Origin: Sipunculus nudus
Taxonomy: Eukaryota; Annelida; Sipuncula; Golfingiida; Sipunculidae
Assembly (NCBI GenBank): GCA_026874595.1
Contig: CM049318.1
Location: forward strand, 39,205,956-39,269,955
Direction of reading: 5' to 3'
Length of the DNA stretch: 64,000 bases
How positions within the stretch are numbered: position 1 is the first letter of the stretch; each line of letters opens with the position of its first letter. The position numbers and the translations under genes are program-made. The notes beneath the pieces are model-generated. The model did not search any database, was not told where the DNA came from, and saw only the letters and a list, made by a program, of their open reading frames with translations. Shown piece by piece: positions 24,001 through 35,999 of this stretch.

Positions 24001-25473
24001 TGAGACAAAAATGAATACATGAAGATCAAACTCACTACGGCGAACAAACAGTATGTCCCACACTTCCAACATATGGGAAAACATTAAACATATATTATCA
24101 AATGAATGTATGGTCAGTCTGTTTTGAGAAAGGCTTGATAAATAAATAGTTATCCAATAAATATTTAAGATAAAAATGCAGCATGAACAAGTATACCGAA
24201 CATAAAGGAGCACTATGAGTTATTAACATTTTCAGCTAAGCAATGAAGAGAGAAGAGGGAGATAATGGAGAGAGGGGCACACCGCTACAAATTAGCTTCT
24301 AGGTTATCACATTTAGAAAACATTAAGAAATTAAATTAAATCACTTTATATTTCAGCATGGACACTGTTATTCAATAATGCATCATTCAACTTCATGTAA
24401 GCATAAACATTATGCAAACCAAACTTACCTGTATACTTGTGGATGTCGTTAAGGTCCACCTCCACAGGTGAGTACGTCGCAATGATATCCGGGTTGTACT
24501 GAGAAAAAACTCCGGGGTAGTACACCTGTACACCTTGTACAGCGTTCTCACGGCACCTTGTAAGAAACCCCTCATCAAACAACACGTCAACATCGCAGAA
24601 ATACATTAAATCGCCGCTATTTAACTGCTTGGCCCCGGCATCAAGGCCACCTCCACGGCTAAAATCACCTGTCATTTTAATTACCTTTAACTGTGCATTT
24701 CTATATTTAAACGAAAGTTCTTTCAATTTTAATTCCACTTCTTCTTGTCTGTATTTTTCAGCTTCTTCAGGTATTCCTTCAAACAGTACAATTATCAATT
24801 TTACCTTTTGATCGCTAATTAAACAAACTTTTTCAAAGTTCTCTATAAAGCGACCAAATCTCTCCCCGGCCCCGAGTAGTGGTAATATAAAATGAATCGT
24901 CGTCTCCTCTGTGATTTCTGTAAGGTTCACAAGCTGGGCTGGGTAGTAAGGCTTCACTAGTTCTAAATTATATTTTATTTTCAAATGCTTTTTGCCATGA
25001 TGACCTTTCTCTTTTGCTTGTACATGCAACACCGTTTCCTCTCCACGCAGCGGGTCGACCCGGTAGTACATATGGAATACACTTAAACTGGCACGTTTTC
25101 TATGTATTAACCTGTCCTTTAGTAACTTAGCGGCCTGCTTTGTGATATCAGTCATATGCTCTTTCCGAGCACCGTATATTTTGACTCTAGGGTCATCGTT
25201 GATGTTATTGTACACGTGGTGTTTGTCAAAAAAATCATAACGCAGCACTTCTGTTTTATCCTGTGGTTTAAAAGGACGGTGCAGGGCCATCCCTGCTGGG
25301 CTGTCTTTTGCGGAAGCACTTTCCCCCTCCTCGCAGTTGCAGGGTTGGTTTCTGGTTTGGTTCTCCTGGTCTGGTAAAAATGACATATGAAGCAGGAATC
25401 CGACTGCCATGCCCAGGATTAATTTCAGTATTTCCACCTTTGCTCCTCTGAATATGCGAGATCGAGGTGCCAT
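21070..25473 (-). CDS. CHGN-family chondroitin glycosyltransferase, gene A (complete)
   Basis: Minus strand, three exons: 25473-24429, 22474-22332 and 21246-21070 (stop TGA), joined by GTAAGT and GTGAGT donors and ACGCAG and ATACAG acceptors; phases 1 and 0. Product 454 aa. The start is the ATG at 25473; the frame is open two codons further but from GTG. Residues about 13-33 form a signal anchor, so it is a type II Golgi protein. The catalytic region has the metal-binding DVD at 294-296 and GWGGED at 378-383, the latter as in CSGALNACT enzymes, which add beta-GalNAc in chondroitin sulfate synthesis. The end (SCDP...MCVG...YGAKEQLA) is closer to CHSY-type synthases. Only the GT7 half is present; CHSY proteins are about 800 aa with an added GT31 domain. 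Substrate cannot be fixed from sequence. Paralogue of gene B. Confidence 0.9.
22270..22321 (-). pseudogene. Decayed duplicate of the 3' end of gene A exon 2
   Basis: On the minus strand this intron stretch repeats the last bases of exon 2 (end of the KSNLK codons) about 45-50 bp past the used donor. The used junction reads AAG|GTGAGT; the copy reads AAG|ATGAAA, so the donor is lost. Gene B has only one exon end here, and its intron aligns with the decayed copy. Confidence 0.6.
22500..23775 (-). repeat. Diverged ~70-bp minisatellite in gene A intron 1
   Basis: Repeated blocks of 'GAGTTTGAATTAA', 'TTCATAGCGC', 'TTGTGTT-GGAAGCT' occur at about 22500-22860 and again at 23575-23775. The interval contains a copy of a dispersed repeat (23323-23530). 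Units are too diverged for a recent array. Confidence 0.55.
23323..23530 (+). repeat. Diverged dispersed repeat, copy 2 (partial)
   Basis: Shares 'GCCAGATGCCATTGTTGA', 'TTATTTTGGCGGGCC' and flanking blocks with 4440-4530 and 51440-51540. Lies in gene A intron 1. Confidence 0.5.
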
Positions 25474-27109
25474 TGCCACTTTCCCATAAATACCAGCAAC
25501 GTGGAGACAAGCTTTAGCTCATATAATCAATTTCTGCTTCAACGCGTTTTCTGATAAAAAAACAGCAATTTTGGATTTGCATCTTGTCATCATATTATGC
25601 ATGAAACAGGTGTTTATAAAGATGGTGAGAGATCGGATGCGACAACACTTAATTTAACTGAAATGATTGTAAATGTGACTTGTCAATATCGTTATCCATT
25701 GGTATAGTTACCACGGGGACAAACTTAGCAACTTATTTATTGATATATAATTTGAATGTAATTGAATATACGGTTTTTGATTTTTTAATCAACAGCATGA
25801 CTGAGTAATATGAAAGCATGTATGAACTGATTTAATTTAAATAAAGATTTCCTTTATTCCTGAAAGCTCTCCAGATCCAAGTTTATACACTAATATTATC
25901 CAATAAGATTTAATAATGAAATATTTTTTCATTGATCTAGTGAGCTCATATGAACTTTTAAATATTTAATTTGCCGAAACAATTACGTTAAATTATTTAG
26001 TTGTTGTTTAAAAGGAGTCCTGGAACAAGTGACAACTGAATTTGAAAAAATGAGCACAAATGCTACTAGGAGATATAAAAGAAAAGTTTTTTTATCAACA
26101 TACATACAATGATAATTCTAATGCACAATAATGATTACCATACGTGAACACCTTCCAAATCGAAGTTACCAAGAGCAGTTCATGAAACCTCTTTTCTTAA
26201 ACCGCATATGATGTCTCTCATCTTGATGTGCCGAGCAACAAGCGACCGCTGTGCACTGATAGTTTGGTTTGGACCATATGCATGCCTAATGTTACTGGTC
26301 TTATTTATCATGTAAACGATCCCAGACCAAAACATGTTTGTTGAAAGACTGTTCAAAGCTTGGTTTAGTCTAATGTATAATTATGTATTTACAACCGGAC
26401 ACGCATGATATAATCTTGATGCAGAGTCAACGGCATGCGAGATATGGCAAGTCATTCAAGATTCATATCAATGCCCGTAGGCGATATGGCTTATGCGTTT
26501 GACACAGTAAGGTCATATCAGCCCGGCGCGCAGTGTACTCAGTGATCAAACACCCCAGAGTGAAATCGACAAGCACCACCATTTGTCATTCATGACTCGC
26601 CGGCCCGAATGCAATCGACAAGCATTTAGTGGTGCTTGACGTCACTTTGCTGTGTGTATCTCAAAAACTGGTCCCTCTGGACTTTTCCAACGATCCCTCA
26701 GTTCCCGTTGCACGCTGGGGCTATACGACTCTCCGCTTGACTTGGTGGCATCTTCGTCAAAAATGGCTTTATTAAAATTCATGCCTAGGGAGCGCCTAGG
26801 GCAAGGATCTCAGATCCTACCAACTGGAGCGCTCGCGGGGGGGGGGGGGGGAGGGGGGACTCTTACATATTCAGTCGGTGGTCTCTCTGGACCCGGCAGT
26901 CCAGCAGATGCCCCCCCCCCCCCCCCTCCTCTCAGCCAGAACAAATTATGGGAGGGTTGATTTATAACTGTGCCTGGTTCGTCCTGCTTTCACTTACTTC
27001 TAAACAGCAGTCATGCTATACTTAACCCAGGTATGTACATTTTAACTCCCCAAAGAAATGCAGTTTGATTATTTAAGAGTTTAGTATTTAAATAACATTT
27101 AAATTATGT
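25474..27109. other. Upstream region of gene A
   Basis: No exon seen. About 26440-26840 is richer in CpG than the rest (GCCCGGCGCGC, CGCCGGCCCG) and could hold a promoter, but no core element was identified. A 15-base G run (26837-26851) and a 16-base C run (26911-26926) face each other. Confidence 0.35.
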
Positions 27110-27353
27110 TGCAATCTCTTATAAATATTGCTAATGATCTAAGTAGTTTTTTTCCATGTATCAACACTTAATTTTATACATTTACGGACAATTTATTATG
27201 ATTCCCGGTAAATAGAAAAAATATTGGAGTTCCATTTAAGACTGGATTCATTCGTAATCGTAAATTGTAGATAATCTCATTAGTTTTTTTCATGTATCAA
27301 CGGTAAGTTTTATATATTTCCGGACAAATTATTGTGGTTCGGGGATAAATAAT
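27110..27353 (+). repeat. Two tandem ~120-bp units, third unit at 29235-29410
   Basis: Each unit carries 'CATGTATCAAC', 'TTTACGGACA / TTTCCGGACA', 'TTATTATG / TTATTGTGG' and 'GGATAAATA' type blocks; the first and third also share 'GGATTCATTCGTAAT' type sequence. The array is split from its third unit by pearl-like element 4. Confidence 0.5.
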
Positions 27354-29175
27354 AAAAACAAGTGACCCATGGGTCATGACGCTTAGCCGACTGACATGTT
27401 GACAATATGTCCTTGCACAGGCAACTTAATAAGATAATGAAGGTGGCTTTCATCGATCATACATATTAGCTTACGTTCATCAAGACCCATAAGCATGCCA
27501 AATTTGATGACAATCCAACCAGCCTTTCCTGAGGAAACTTGCAAATAATGTGCATTTTGCATTATTTCTGGGGTGCTCAAACATACCCCAAACCTCTGAG
27601 AATATAGGTCACAATGAGAACTTTTGAAGAACTCTCAGGATGTCAGGTTATAATATTCTGGGTCCAATGGCAGAAGCGGATCCAGGGGGAGGGTCCAGGG
27701 GGTCTTGACCCCCCCCCCCCCCCAACCCTTTTCAGCAGGCGCAAGCCCTCTTTTAAGTGTTTCAGACAAATTTTTCGGCCTCGACCATCCCCCCCCCTCC
27801 CCTTTTTTGGACCTGGTGACCTTTATTTAGGCTTTGTCAAAAGTATTCCTGGGTTCGACCCCTCCTTTTCCTAAATCCTAGATCCGCCCCTGAATGGTTA
27901 TAATTTTTGCCCTACTTTGGTATCCAATTTTCAATTATTCTGGGGGGGGGGGCGGGGTGCTTTTAAGCCCCATAGCTCAGAGAATGTTGGTAACAGAGAC
28001 CTAATTTCAGGTTTCCAAGGAGACTTTTCATGAAACTCCCTGGATTTTAAAGGGAAATAATCAGGAGCTAAATTATGGCTATTCTTTCACACTGTCAGTT
28101 CAGATTTGCCTTATACAAATGTTTCCCTGCAATACCATCCCAGCACATGGTCTCATTTCCTCGCATACGGCTGTTTAACACCTTGTTATGGCTATATGCG
28201 TGTTGCTAAACACAGTCTGTTTACCATAATAAGGCCACGTGGCCGGAGGTCCGATTAAGAGGGGCAACTCGCTGTGTTTCAGCCAGCAGAAACCTGTATT
28301 TCATTTTGGGGCCAAGTCAGGCCGGCATGTCCTGATTGACACGTGTTTTGACCCAGTGATGCACACGGCCCCACGCGCTGTGTTTATGTTGACACCTTTC
28401 ATCGCGCCCGGTCCACTGTTTTTAAAGTTTGTTTACAGGAGAAAGCAAATAGTTTCAGGGCAATATTTTGGCAGGTACATACTTATGTTAAAGGAAGAAG
28501 CTATTTTTCGTGTTAACTCAATGTGCTTTAAAGGTGATTGGGCCCCTTTAAGTTAAAAGCTCTAGGTCAAATAGTTATGATTTTTGCCCTGCTTTGGTAT
28601 CAAATTTTCCATGATTCTTTGGGGTACTTCCGAGCCCAATAGTTCGAAGAATAAGGGTAACAAATACCTAATTAAAGGTTTCCAAGGAAATTTTTTCGTG
28701 GACCTCTCTGGATGTCATGTAAGAAGATTCCAGGTCCAGTGGTTACGATTTAAAAATTGTGCCCTGTTAACAAATGACCGCATCTTTTAAGGTCACAAAA
28801 ATAGACAAAAAAAAATAAATAATACAGCTTGCGCCACCAGTCTACAGAAACTGATGAAACACTCCATGATCAATATCCATGCAAAGATCATGGTGATCTA
28901 TGCATTAGTTGTTCAGATACTTGAGTTTTGTATCAAATTTTCCATTATTCTCGGGAGCATTTCGGAGCCCCATAGCTTGAAGAATATGGGAAACAGAGAC
29001 CTAGTTCCAGGTTCCCAAGGAGATTTTTCATGGACCTCGCTGGATGTCATGTAAGAAGATTCTAGGTCAAGCGGTTACGATTTGTGCGCTGTTAACGGAA
29101 GGAAAGACAGGCGGACGACAGACAAAAAGTGATAGCTATATCTCAGAAGACTTTCAGTCAGCTGGGCTAAAAAAC
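27354..29175 (+). mobile_element. Pearl-like element 4, with nested insertions
   Basis: Head 'GTGACCCATGGGTCATGA', tail 'GGCGGACGACAGAC...CAGTCAGCTGGGCTAAAAA'. Internally at least two diverged ~330-bp units run from 'TATCAAATTTTCCAT' to 'GGTTACGATTT'. A MITE interrupts it at 27671-27892, and unrelated sequence sits at about 28051-28556. No coding frame. Confidence 0.65.
27671..27892 (-). mobile_element. CAGGGGCGGATCC-type MITE, copy 3 (nested)
   Basis: Begins CAGAAGCGGATCCAGG and ends GATCCGCCCCTG; flanked by AATGG (27666-27670, 27893-27897). It lies inside pearl-like element 4, so it is the younger insertion. Confidence 0.87.
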
Positions 29176-29234
29176 GGAATTTTATTCAATACTGGTGTCA
29201 TACTCGGGATTCGAAATGCTAAATGTTGAAATCT

Positions 29235-29410
29235 CTTTATAATATTTTAATAATCTCATCTGTTTTTGTTTCATATATTAGCAATAATTTTTACACTTTT
29301 CGTACATATATTATGGTTCAGACATAAATAGTAAACAACGTCGGGCTTACGTTCAGAGTGGATTCAAAGGATTCGTAATGTATAAGTGTTATAAATCTCT
29401 TTAATTTATT
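29235..29410 (+). repeat. Third unit of the 27110-27353 repeat
   Basis: 'TCATATATTAGCAAT', 'TTTTCGTACATATATTATGG', 'CAGACATAAATAG' and 'GGATTCAAAGGATTCGTAAT' align in order with the 27110-27353 units. It directly follows pearl-like element 4. Confidence 0.5.
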
Positions 29411-29525
29411 GGAAATAACGGAAAAAATCTGGATTATTTGCTGAACTTTGGATGTATCCAGACACAATGGGGCGATTCAGATGATCTCTTCATCCAAATG
29501 GCTAGGCCCCTGCTTCGTTTATTCT

Positions 29526-29900
29526 ACACTACGCAAAAGAGACTACGACTCTGCTGTTAAGGGCTTTTGTCTTTAGAATATACGGCCCACTATGCACCGG
29601 TATTTCTACATTCACAGATGGCATGGGTATAAATGTAGTGAAGAGGACAATGTAGTCCGTTCAAATACGTTGCACAAGTATTGCACAAACAGGGAGGGAT
29701 TTCACAGGGTAAGTAATACATGTAAGCATACGCACGTGAAATATAAGTAGAAGGCGTTTTCTTGAACTGTGACTCATTTTGATCGTGAAGTTTGACAGTT
29801 GAGGAAAAAATAGTCCCGGCCGTCCCCAAGTGCCAAACTTAGGGTGGTTCGTTTTGAGTAGAAACGACCTTTGGCAGAAGAGTGCGTTCTCATCAAGTGT
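29526..29900 (-). pseudogene. Relic of a third CHGN gene copy (3' flank)
   Basis: Collinear with 20663-21065, the sequence just past gene A's stop: shared blocks include 'GCGACTCTGCTGGTAAGGGC' (here ACGACTCTGCTGTTAAGGGC), 'ATGCACCGG', 'TTTCTACAT', 'AAATGTAGT-AAGAGGA-AATG' and 'AGTCCCGG'. Similarity fades where exon 3 should begin; a weak trace may continue at 29931-29970. No open frame remains. Either an incomplete duplication or a dead gene copy. Confidence 0.6.
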
Positions 29901-29970
29901 AGCCTATCTTCTGTTTTGTGTAGATTCCTTATATGTTTGCGGCACCATATAGAAGTCATGATTCCATGGT

Positions 29971-31182
29971 AATTCTTACTTTTCCAGCTGTACCGGGTTG
30001 TAACTTCCCTCTTTTCTTAATTGTTATCTCTCACCATATAATTAGGGCATATAATTGGTTAGCTACAGGCCTGTAACGCAAACAGTTCTATTTGTTCTTT
30101 CTTGTTTGCGTTGTAGCTTCTAAGGTGGAGAGTTTATCCACTAAAGCTTGGTAAGATCTGAACAAAGTGGCTCAGACCACGATATTCGGCGTTCAGCGTG
30201 AGGACATGTAACATCCCCTACATATTACGCATAATACAGTTGTGTTGACTCAGCTGAGATATAAATTGTAACTTAAATGTTCAGTAGGCCCTATGTATAA
30301 AATTATTGGCACTTACTATAAACAAAACCAGTCAATTGTCACCTATATCAGCTCCTGTTTACAGCTAGCCTCTTCCACAGGCTCCCACTCGGGGCTTGCG
30401 GAGCGCCACCGTGTGTCTGTGTAAGAGACTAGTTTACAGCCTGACAAGGCATGCTGGGAAGGATTAGGAGGGTCTATTCTTGGGCGACGTCATTGGTATT
30501 TATGAGGGAACAACCATATTTGGGTGTTTTTTAGTAATTTGCATAGATCTCCCTTTTAATTTACATGAGATTTCTTGTTGGGGTTTTGTCGAATAAGAAG
30601 GGAAACTCTCACCAGTAGGTGTTAGGGCTACGTTCCTGAATGGAGTCCTCATGTTGAGCCTGATTGGTTCGCTGTGCCATAAACCCTTTCAGTCAGGATA
30701 AGCTCCTGATTTAGGCCTATACTTCCAATCACAAAGAAGGAATTTTACCCCGCCATCTAGCATGGTTCCCAGCCTGCCTTGCGCTACGCTCTCCGTGAGC
30801 TACCCCACCATCGAGAGGCGCCATATGACGTCATATTACAAGTGATAACACGGTATTACCGTTTTATTATTGGATCGTTTGACCTTTTTCTTCCTATATG
30901 TAGGAACTTTGGAGATCTGAAGACTTTATAATAAACACGGATTCAAGCGCCTGTGCTCAGATGGTGGCGTTCCGTACTTTTTTTTTCAAATTTAACAAAC
31001 AAAATCGTTCCTGTTTTCATTAACGTAAACAAACTCGATGTTTAGGAATTTCGTTTTTACATGGTATGAATGTAAATCAATATTAATATAAATTTTGTAT
31101 TTTATTTATACAATATTGACGTGAGGGGTGTCTCTGAATTAAAATACTTAGCCACTTGCAATAGAAATATTAAAATTAAAAC
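29971..31182. other. Intergenic DNA
   Basis: No gene seen. A block at 30058-30115 resembles 16127-16190. About 30360-30850 is less AT-rich, with a GACGTCA site near 30827, but no transcript feature is identifiable. Confidence 0.45.
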
Positions 31183-31309
31183 CAGGCGCGGATCCAGGGG
31201 GCCGGGGGGGGGGGGGGGTGGGGTTGAAACCACCCGCTCTCAACCAAAGACAAATTTTGCATGACACCTGTTGGCCCCTCACTGCAAAAAAATCCTGGAT
31301 CCACGCCTG
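31183..31309 (-). mobile_element. CAGGGGCGGATCC-type MITE, copy 4 (short)
   Basis: Begins CAGGCGCGGATCCAGG and ends GGATCCACGCCTG. Only 127 bp, with a G run in the middle; no clear 5-bp duplication at its edges. Confidence 0.7.
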
Positions 31310-32218
31310 TTTAAACAAATATCTGCATGGGTTTACCCTTCATATTTTATTAATGAAATACAGGGAACTGGATTGTCATTTGCAGCCATGTTCCTAGCCA
31401 CCAAGGGGAACTATAAAATGTTAGATATATCTGATCGAGAGTACATTTTATAGTCACCACCCCGTGTATGCACTAGGGTGAGATTTCTAACCTCTGTATG
31501 ATCTGTGTCTATAAAAGGGAGAAAACCTTCCAGTAACTCGCGCATCTCATTTTTAAAGATAAAATTATGTTGTGATAAGCTAATTGCATAAATTCCCTGT
31601 TCAATTAAGTCTATAACTCTTACAAAACGGGACCAGTACACAAAACATTGTCGACACTACAGATGCATTCTAACTGCTTCTGTCATGGCGTTTATGAGCA
31701 GTACCCCCCCCCCCCCCCTTATTAGACCAAAATACACAATTACTAAAGTAAAATGCACTTACAGTTGCCAATATGTTGCTATTGTATTGAAAATAAGATA
31801 CTTTTGCTATGGTGAAGATGTTTTAATGTCACCCCATCCGTGAAACTAAAAATAAAACTGCCTTTTCCGGAAAATACGATCGTATCGTGGTCAAACACCA
31901 CATCTCTATATATGGGGAGGCGACGAAACAGTCGTCCGTTAACGGTGCAAGACGTTTCGTCGCTGCAGGCGGCTACCATGTTCCAAGGAGTGTCAGCTAA
32001 TTAACTAACCAGTATTTTTCTATTATCTCAGAAATCATCTAAGTAAATACATAATGTGGTAGTTTTGTATATGCATTTCTTAAAATCTAGTAACATTCCT
32101 TCCATCCTAGAGGATTACAGTTGTTAATTCACAAGGTCGTTTTCTACAAACGTTTCTGGTTTAAATAACATTACAATCTGTATTATCAGATATTCTGTAA
32201 AACTGAACTTCTACATTA
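31310..32218. other. Intergenic DNA with two unexplained minus-strand frames
   Basis: Frames at 31641-31411 and 31979-31779 have fewer stops and more GC than the surroundings; the second begins at an ATG in good context. No family or splice pair was recognised, and a gene is not claimed. Confidence 0.3.
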
Positions 32219-33223
32219 AAAACAAGGGACCCATGGGTCACGGCGCTCAGCTGATCGTGATTGGACTATAAATGTTTCTCCACTGTGATACTATATCGAG
32301 TCGATAAAGCTTATGAATATCATGGACATGTTGGGCTATTTTAAAGGAATGTAATGTAATATGTGAGTAAATGATAAATGAAATAACCTGACTGATGGAT
32401 TAATAGAGTCAAATATAGTGGTTTATTTTTTATTTATTTAGGAGGGGTTGAAAATTGTGATATATTTGAGCAAATATGAATGCAATGACAGCAGTAATAA
32501 GCAGTAGTAGAATGATGATAAGGCTATTTGTTGAAGGATCTAAAGTTTTTGGTAGTCTGCAAGCTTTCAATTTGACAGATATGATGTTATGATTAACTAT
32601 GCTGATGAAGTGATTTATGAATTTGTGACTGTATGACACAATATCTCTTTAGTCTTGACAAGGTACATTATTGTGATGCCCTGGGACTATGTCTACATAT
32701 TACACAATATTGACATAATTTCTGGCATGTACATAGGTACCTATGGACGAATAGTTATACAAATATTAAAGTATGAATATATCTGATTCATCTTGTTCTT
32801 GCTTACTGAGGCTGACTTTGGGATGGGGTTCGGAGAAGGGAAAAGTGAGGGCAGCACGAAGGTGGATGTAGAAATATTCTATTGTAATGTTTTTCATTTA
32901 TATAAGAATATGAAAAGCTAAGAGGAAAGGGGCCCTCCTACTTGGTTATAGTAAAGTTCTAAATATATGATTGCAAACTAATACTCTGACAAGACTGTCA
33001 TGAAGAAAAAAAGTAAAAGTTTTGAGATACTGTAATGCATATGAAAATTTACAGATGGACAGGCAAGTGGACAGAATGGACTAATACCTTTATTTCACTT
33101 TCAAGGGAATAATGCATTTAAGTTTATATATAAGCCTATTTTTTTAAGCATATCCACTTTTTCCATTAAGAAGTTTTTATCTGAATCATTTTTTTTATTT
33201 ACAGGTTTTATAAATTTTTAATA
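32219..33223 (+). mobile_element. Pearl-like element 5a, 5' part only
   Basis: Opens with 'AACAAGGGACCCATGGGTCA' and 'GCGCTCAGCTGATC'; no family tail is found before the next head at 33229. Probably interrupted or truncated by element 5. Confidence 0.5.
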
Positions 33224-35125
33224 AAAACAAGGGACCTATGGGTCACTGTGCTCAGCTGACGTTAACCTTGAAGGTAAAAATCTAAAATAATATCTAATGG
33301 AGATAAAGTGTAAGAGGAAGAGGTAATAAAGGCCATGGTTGGTTTATATGATTGGTTTGTATTGATGAGCAAGAAATTGTTGCAAAAAATATTTTGTTAC
33401 CTGACCATGTGTTTCCTAATGTTGAAACTAAAGCATGTGAGCAGTTTGTGAACAAATGATCTGTACTATAACCATGATCATTAATTGGTTTTTTGATTAA
33501 CTGTTGACATTTCAGTAGTTTACACATTTGTTCAATTGAATCTATTTTTTTGTATAATATATATTATTAAATATATATGTATTTTTTTTATGAAATGTAT
33601 ACAGTTGAAATATAGCTAATTAACAATATAAAACAGGGCAAACAAAGCCTGATCTCAAATTCTGCTGAGGCAGGAAAATAATGAACACATGTTTGTATTA
33701 AATCCTGATTTTTTTATCACATCAATTATTTTCTAATTTAAGTTTATATTTCTATACATTTCCAATTTAACATATATATCTGAATATAAAAGTTGATTCA
33801 TAATTCTCAATTGTATCGTCATAAATCTCAATCTTGTCAGATTACACCACATCATGCATACAAATGTTTATCTATTTTTTACCACAAAAATATATCTTTT
33901 AAATCTGCAAAACAGTATCTAAAAATAATACTTGATTTAGATTTCACAATTTTTAATTGTGTCTTTATTTATCCATAATGTGCTTCATATTTTATAATAA
34001 TTTAAGCATACTGATGGGTTCATTTATATTTGTTAAAATCATTTAAAAGAAAATTGATTTCTTTAAAAATGCTACATTACACAACATTGCATCTTCTGGA
34101 TTACACCTTGAATTATTTTTTCAAGGAAAGTTTTTGCATATCGGAGTGGAAACAGCATTACAATTAAGGAGATACAGTGAAAACAATAACAATTACTGCA
34201 TAACACTTGGTTGGTTGGGTTTGCGGGGGGGGGGGGGGGGGGGGGGGGGGGTGATTGGGATGGTGATATGAGAATAACTGTACACCTGTCACAGCAGGGG
34301 ATCTCCCCAGTGACTGTAACAAATCAGAAACCCTGGCATAGCTGACTTCCAGTGACCTGGAGTGGGACCCTGCATCTGTAATCAAAGCAAGTGACTACAG
34401 AAAAAAAAATCAATAATTTGCTTAATTTTCAAGCTTTTATTTTCAAATTTCAGATTTAGACAAACTAAATATTTATGTTTACATGCTGTGAAAATTAAAT
34501 CAATGGTGCTTACAGGAAAAAAACGTGCCATGGTCAAAGTTGGGCAAAATTTAAGGTACTGATTTTTTTTTATGCTAATAACTTAAAATATTTACAAAAT
34601 TCAGATCTAATTTTGGGTAAACAATTGAATCTTAATTAAACATAGTTATATACTTGAGAAAATAGACTCTAGTTTCAAAATTTTTCATGTTAAGTCAGTT
34701 ATTATTTTTCCTGATTTTTTACAAAGTCCATTATGTTTCGGCCCATAACTTAAAGAATTTATACTTTTCAGTCTTAATTTCTGGCATGTACATAGGAACT
34801 ATATAGAGGAATATTTATGGTAAATATGAGGAAAAACAGATGAGTAGTTTTGATATTAGGCAGTCCTGAAGTGTGAAAATAGGATTTTAATAAAAAAATT
34901 GAGGTTTTTCCTTAATTTCTCAAAGGAAAGAAGTCGCAAAGACCCAGTTTTCGGCTTGGTAGGAGATCTTGGGGATATCTAACATTATGCTGAATTTTGG
35001 ATTCCTAGGTCTTACGGTTTCAAAAAGTGCCACATCTACTGACGGACGGACGGACAGACGGACGGACGACGGACAATGGACCACGACTATAGCTCAGATG
35101 ACTTATAGTCAGCTGAGCTAAAAAC
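33224..35125 (+). mobile_element. Pearl-like element 5, long form
   Basis: Head at 33229 ('GGGACCTATGGGTCAC'), a 27-base G run (34225-34251), a body shared with 36000-37146, 42360-43040 and 47800-48220 ('GATCTAATTTTGGGTAAACA', 'TTATGTTTCGGCCCATAAC'), and a tail with repeated GGACGGAC, 'GGACCACGACTATAGCTCA' and 'TCAGCTGAGCTAAAA'. About 1.9 kb, non-coding. Confidence 0.65.
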
Positions 35126-35999
35126 CTGAAAATATAAGTTAAAATATTAGATTCGTTGCAAAAGTTGCAATCATTATATATACAGAGTAAAAAACTGAAA
35201 CTATAAGTTAAAATATTAGAATTGTTGCAAAAGTTGCAATCATCATATATCCAGAGTGTAGCTCATATTGGGTCATATTATGCATACACATATATTTTAT
35301 TATTTTAAATCATAAATGTTTAAACTGAATTTAAAAGAAAATAATGCCACAACATGGCATCTACAAGAATATTCCTTGAATCACTATTAAAAAGTCTTGC
35401 ACATTGGAGTTTTCAGTACATGCTTAATTTTATTCACCAAAATAAAATAAAAGATTTTAGTAAATTTGATAAAATAAAACATCTTTTCAAATAAAGTATA
35501 CACACTGTTGGTTGAATGAGGGACAAACAATATCATTGTGCTAATTACTATCCCAGTTTTAATTTATTACTGGAATTAATAGTCAATTTCACACCTGGTG
35601 AAGTTTTTACTCTTCTGAAGTAAGGAATTACTTATCTCATGAACATCCACACTTTCATAGCAATACACCACTTTGTGGACACAATTAAATGTAAACTTTA
35701 ATCATTGTAACCCTGGTGGTACAATACAAAATCTAAAATGTAGCATAGCCTTGAATAAGAATGAATCAAATACAGAAAATAATAACATTCATCTAGTTTA
35801 TGCACCATCTTGGGGGGAAAGGGGGGAGTGCAGGGCAGAGGGGAAGCCTGCTGGTAGTGGCCAAGCTGAGCCAAGGCAGGCTGCCTGGGGTGGGTTACAT
35901 AATGCAAGTGAAGGAGGTACTACTAGGTGGGCTAGATGTAAACAACACTTGACATGGTGTATGAAAACATGGATAAAAGCTATTCTTCCCAATCAATTT
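35126..35999. other. AT-rich spacer between pearl-like copies
   Basis: Includes a short duplicated block (about 35130-35180 and 35190-35245, 'AAGTTAAAATATTAGA' and 'AAAGTTGCAATCAT'). No gene; the frame at 35673-36005 has no recognisable motif. Confidence 0.4.

Noticed and set aside
25474-25479. Gene A frame extending two codons upstream of the ATG
   Set aside because: The extension would start at GTG; a nuclear animal gene is expected to start at the ATG at 25473.
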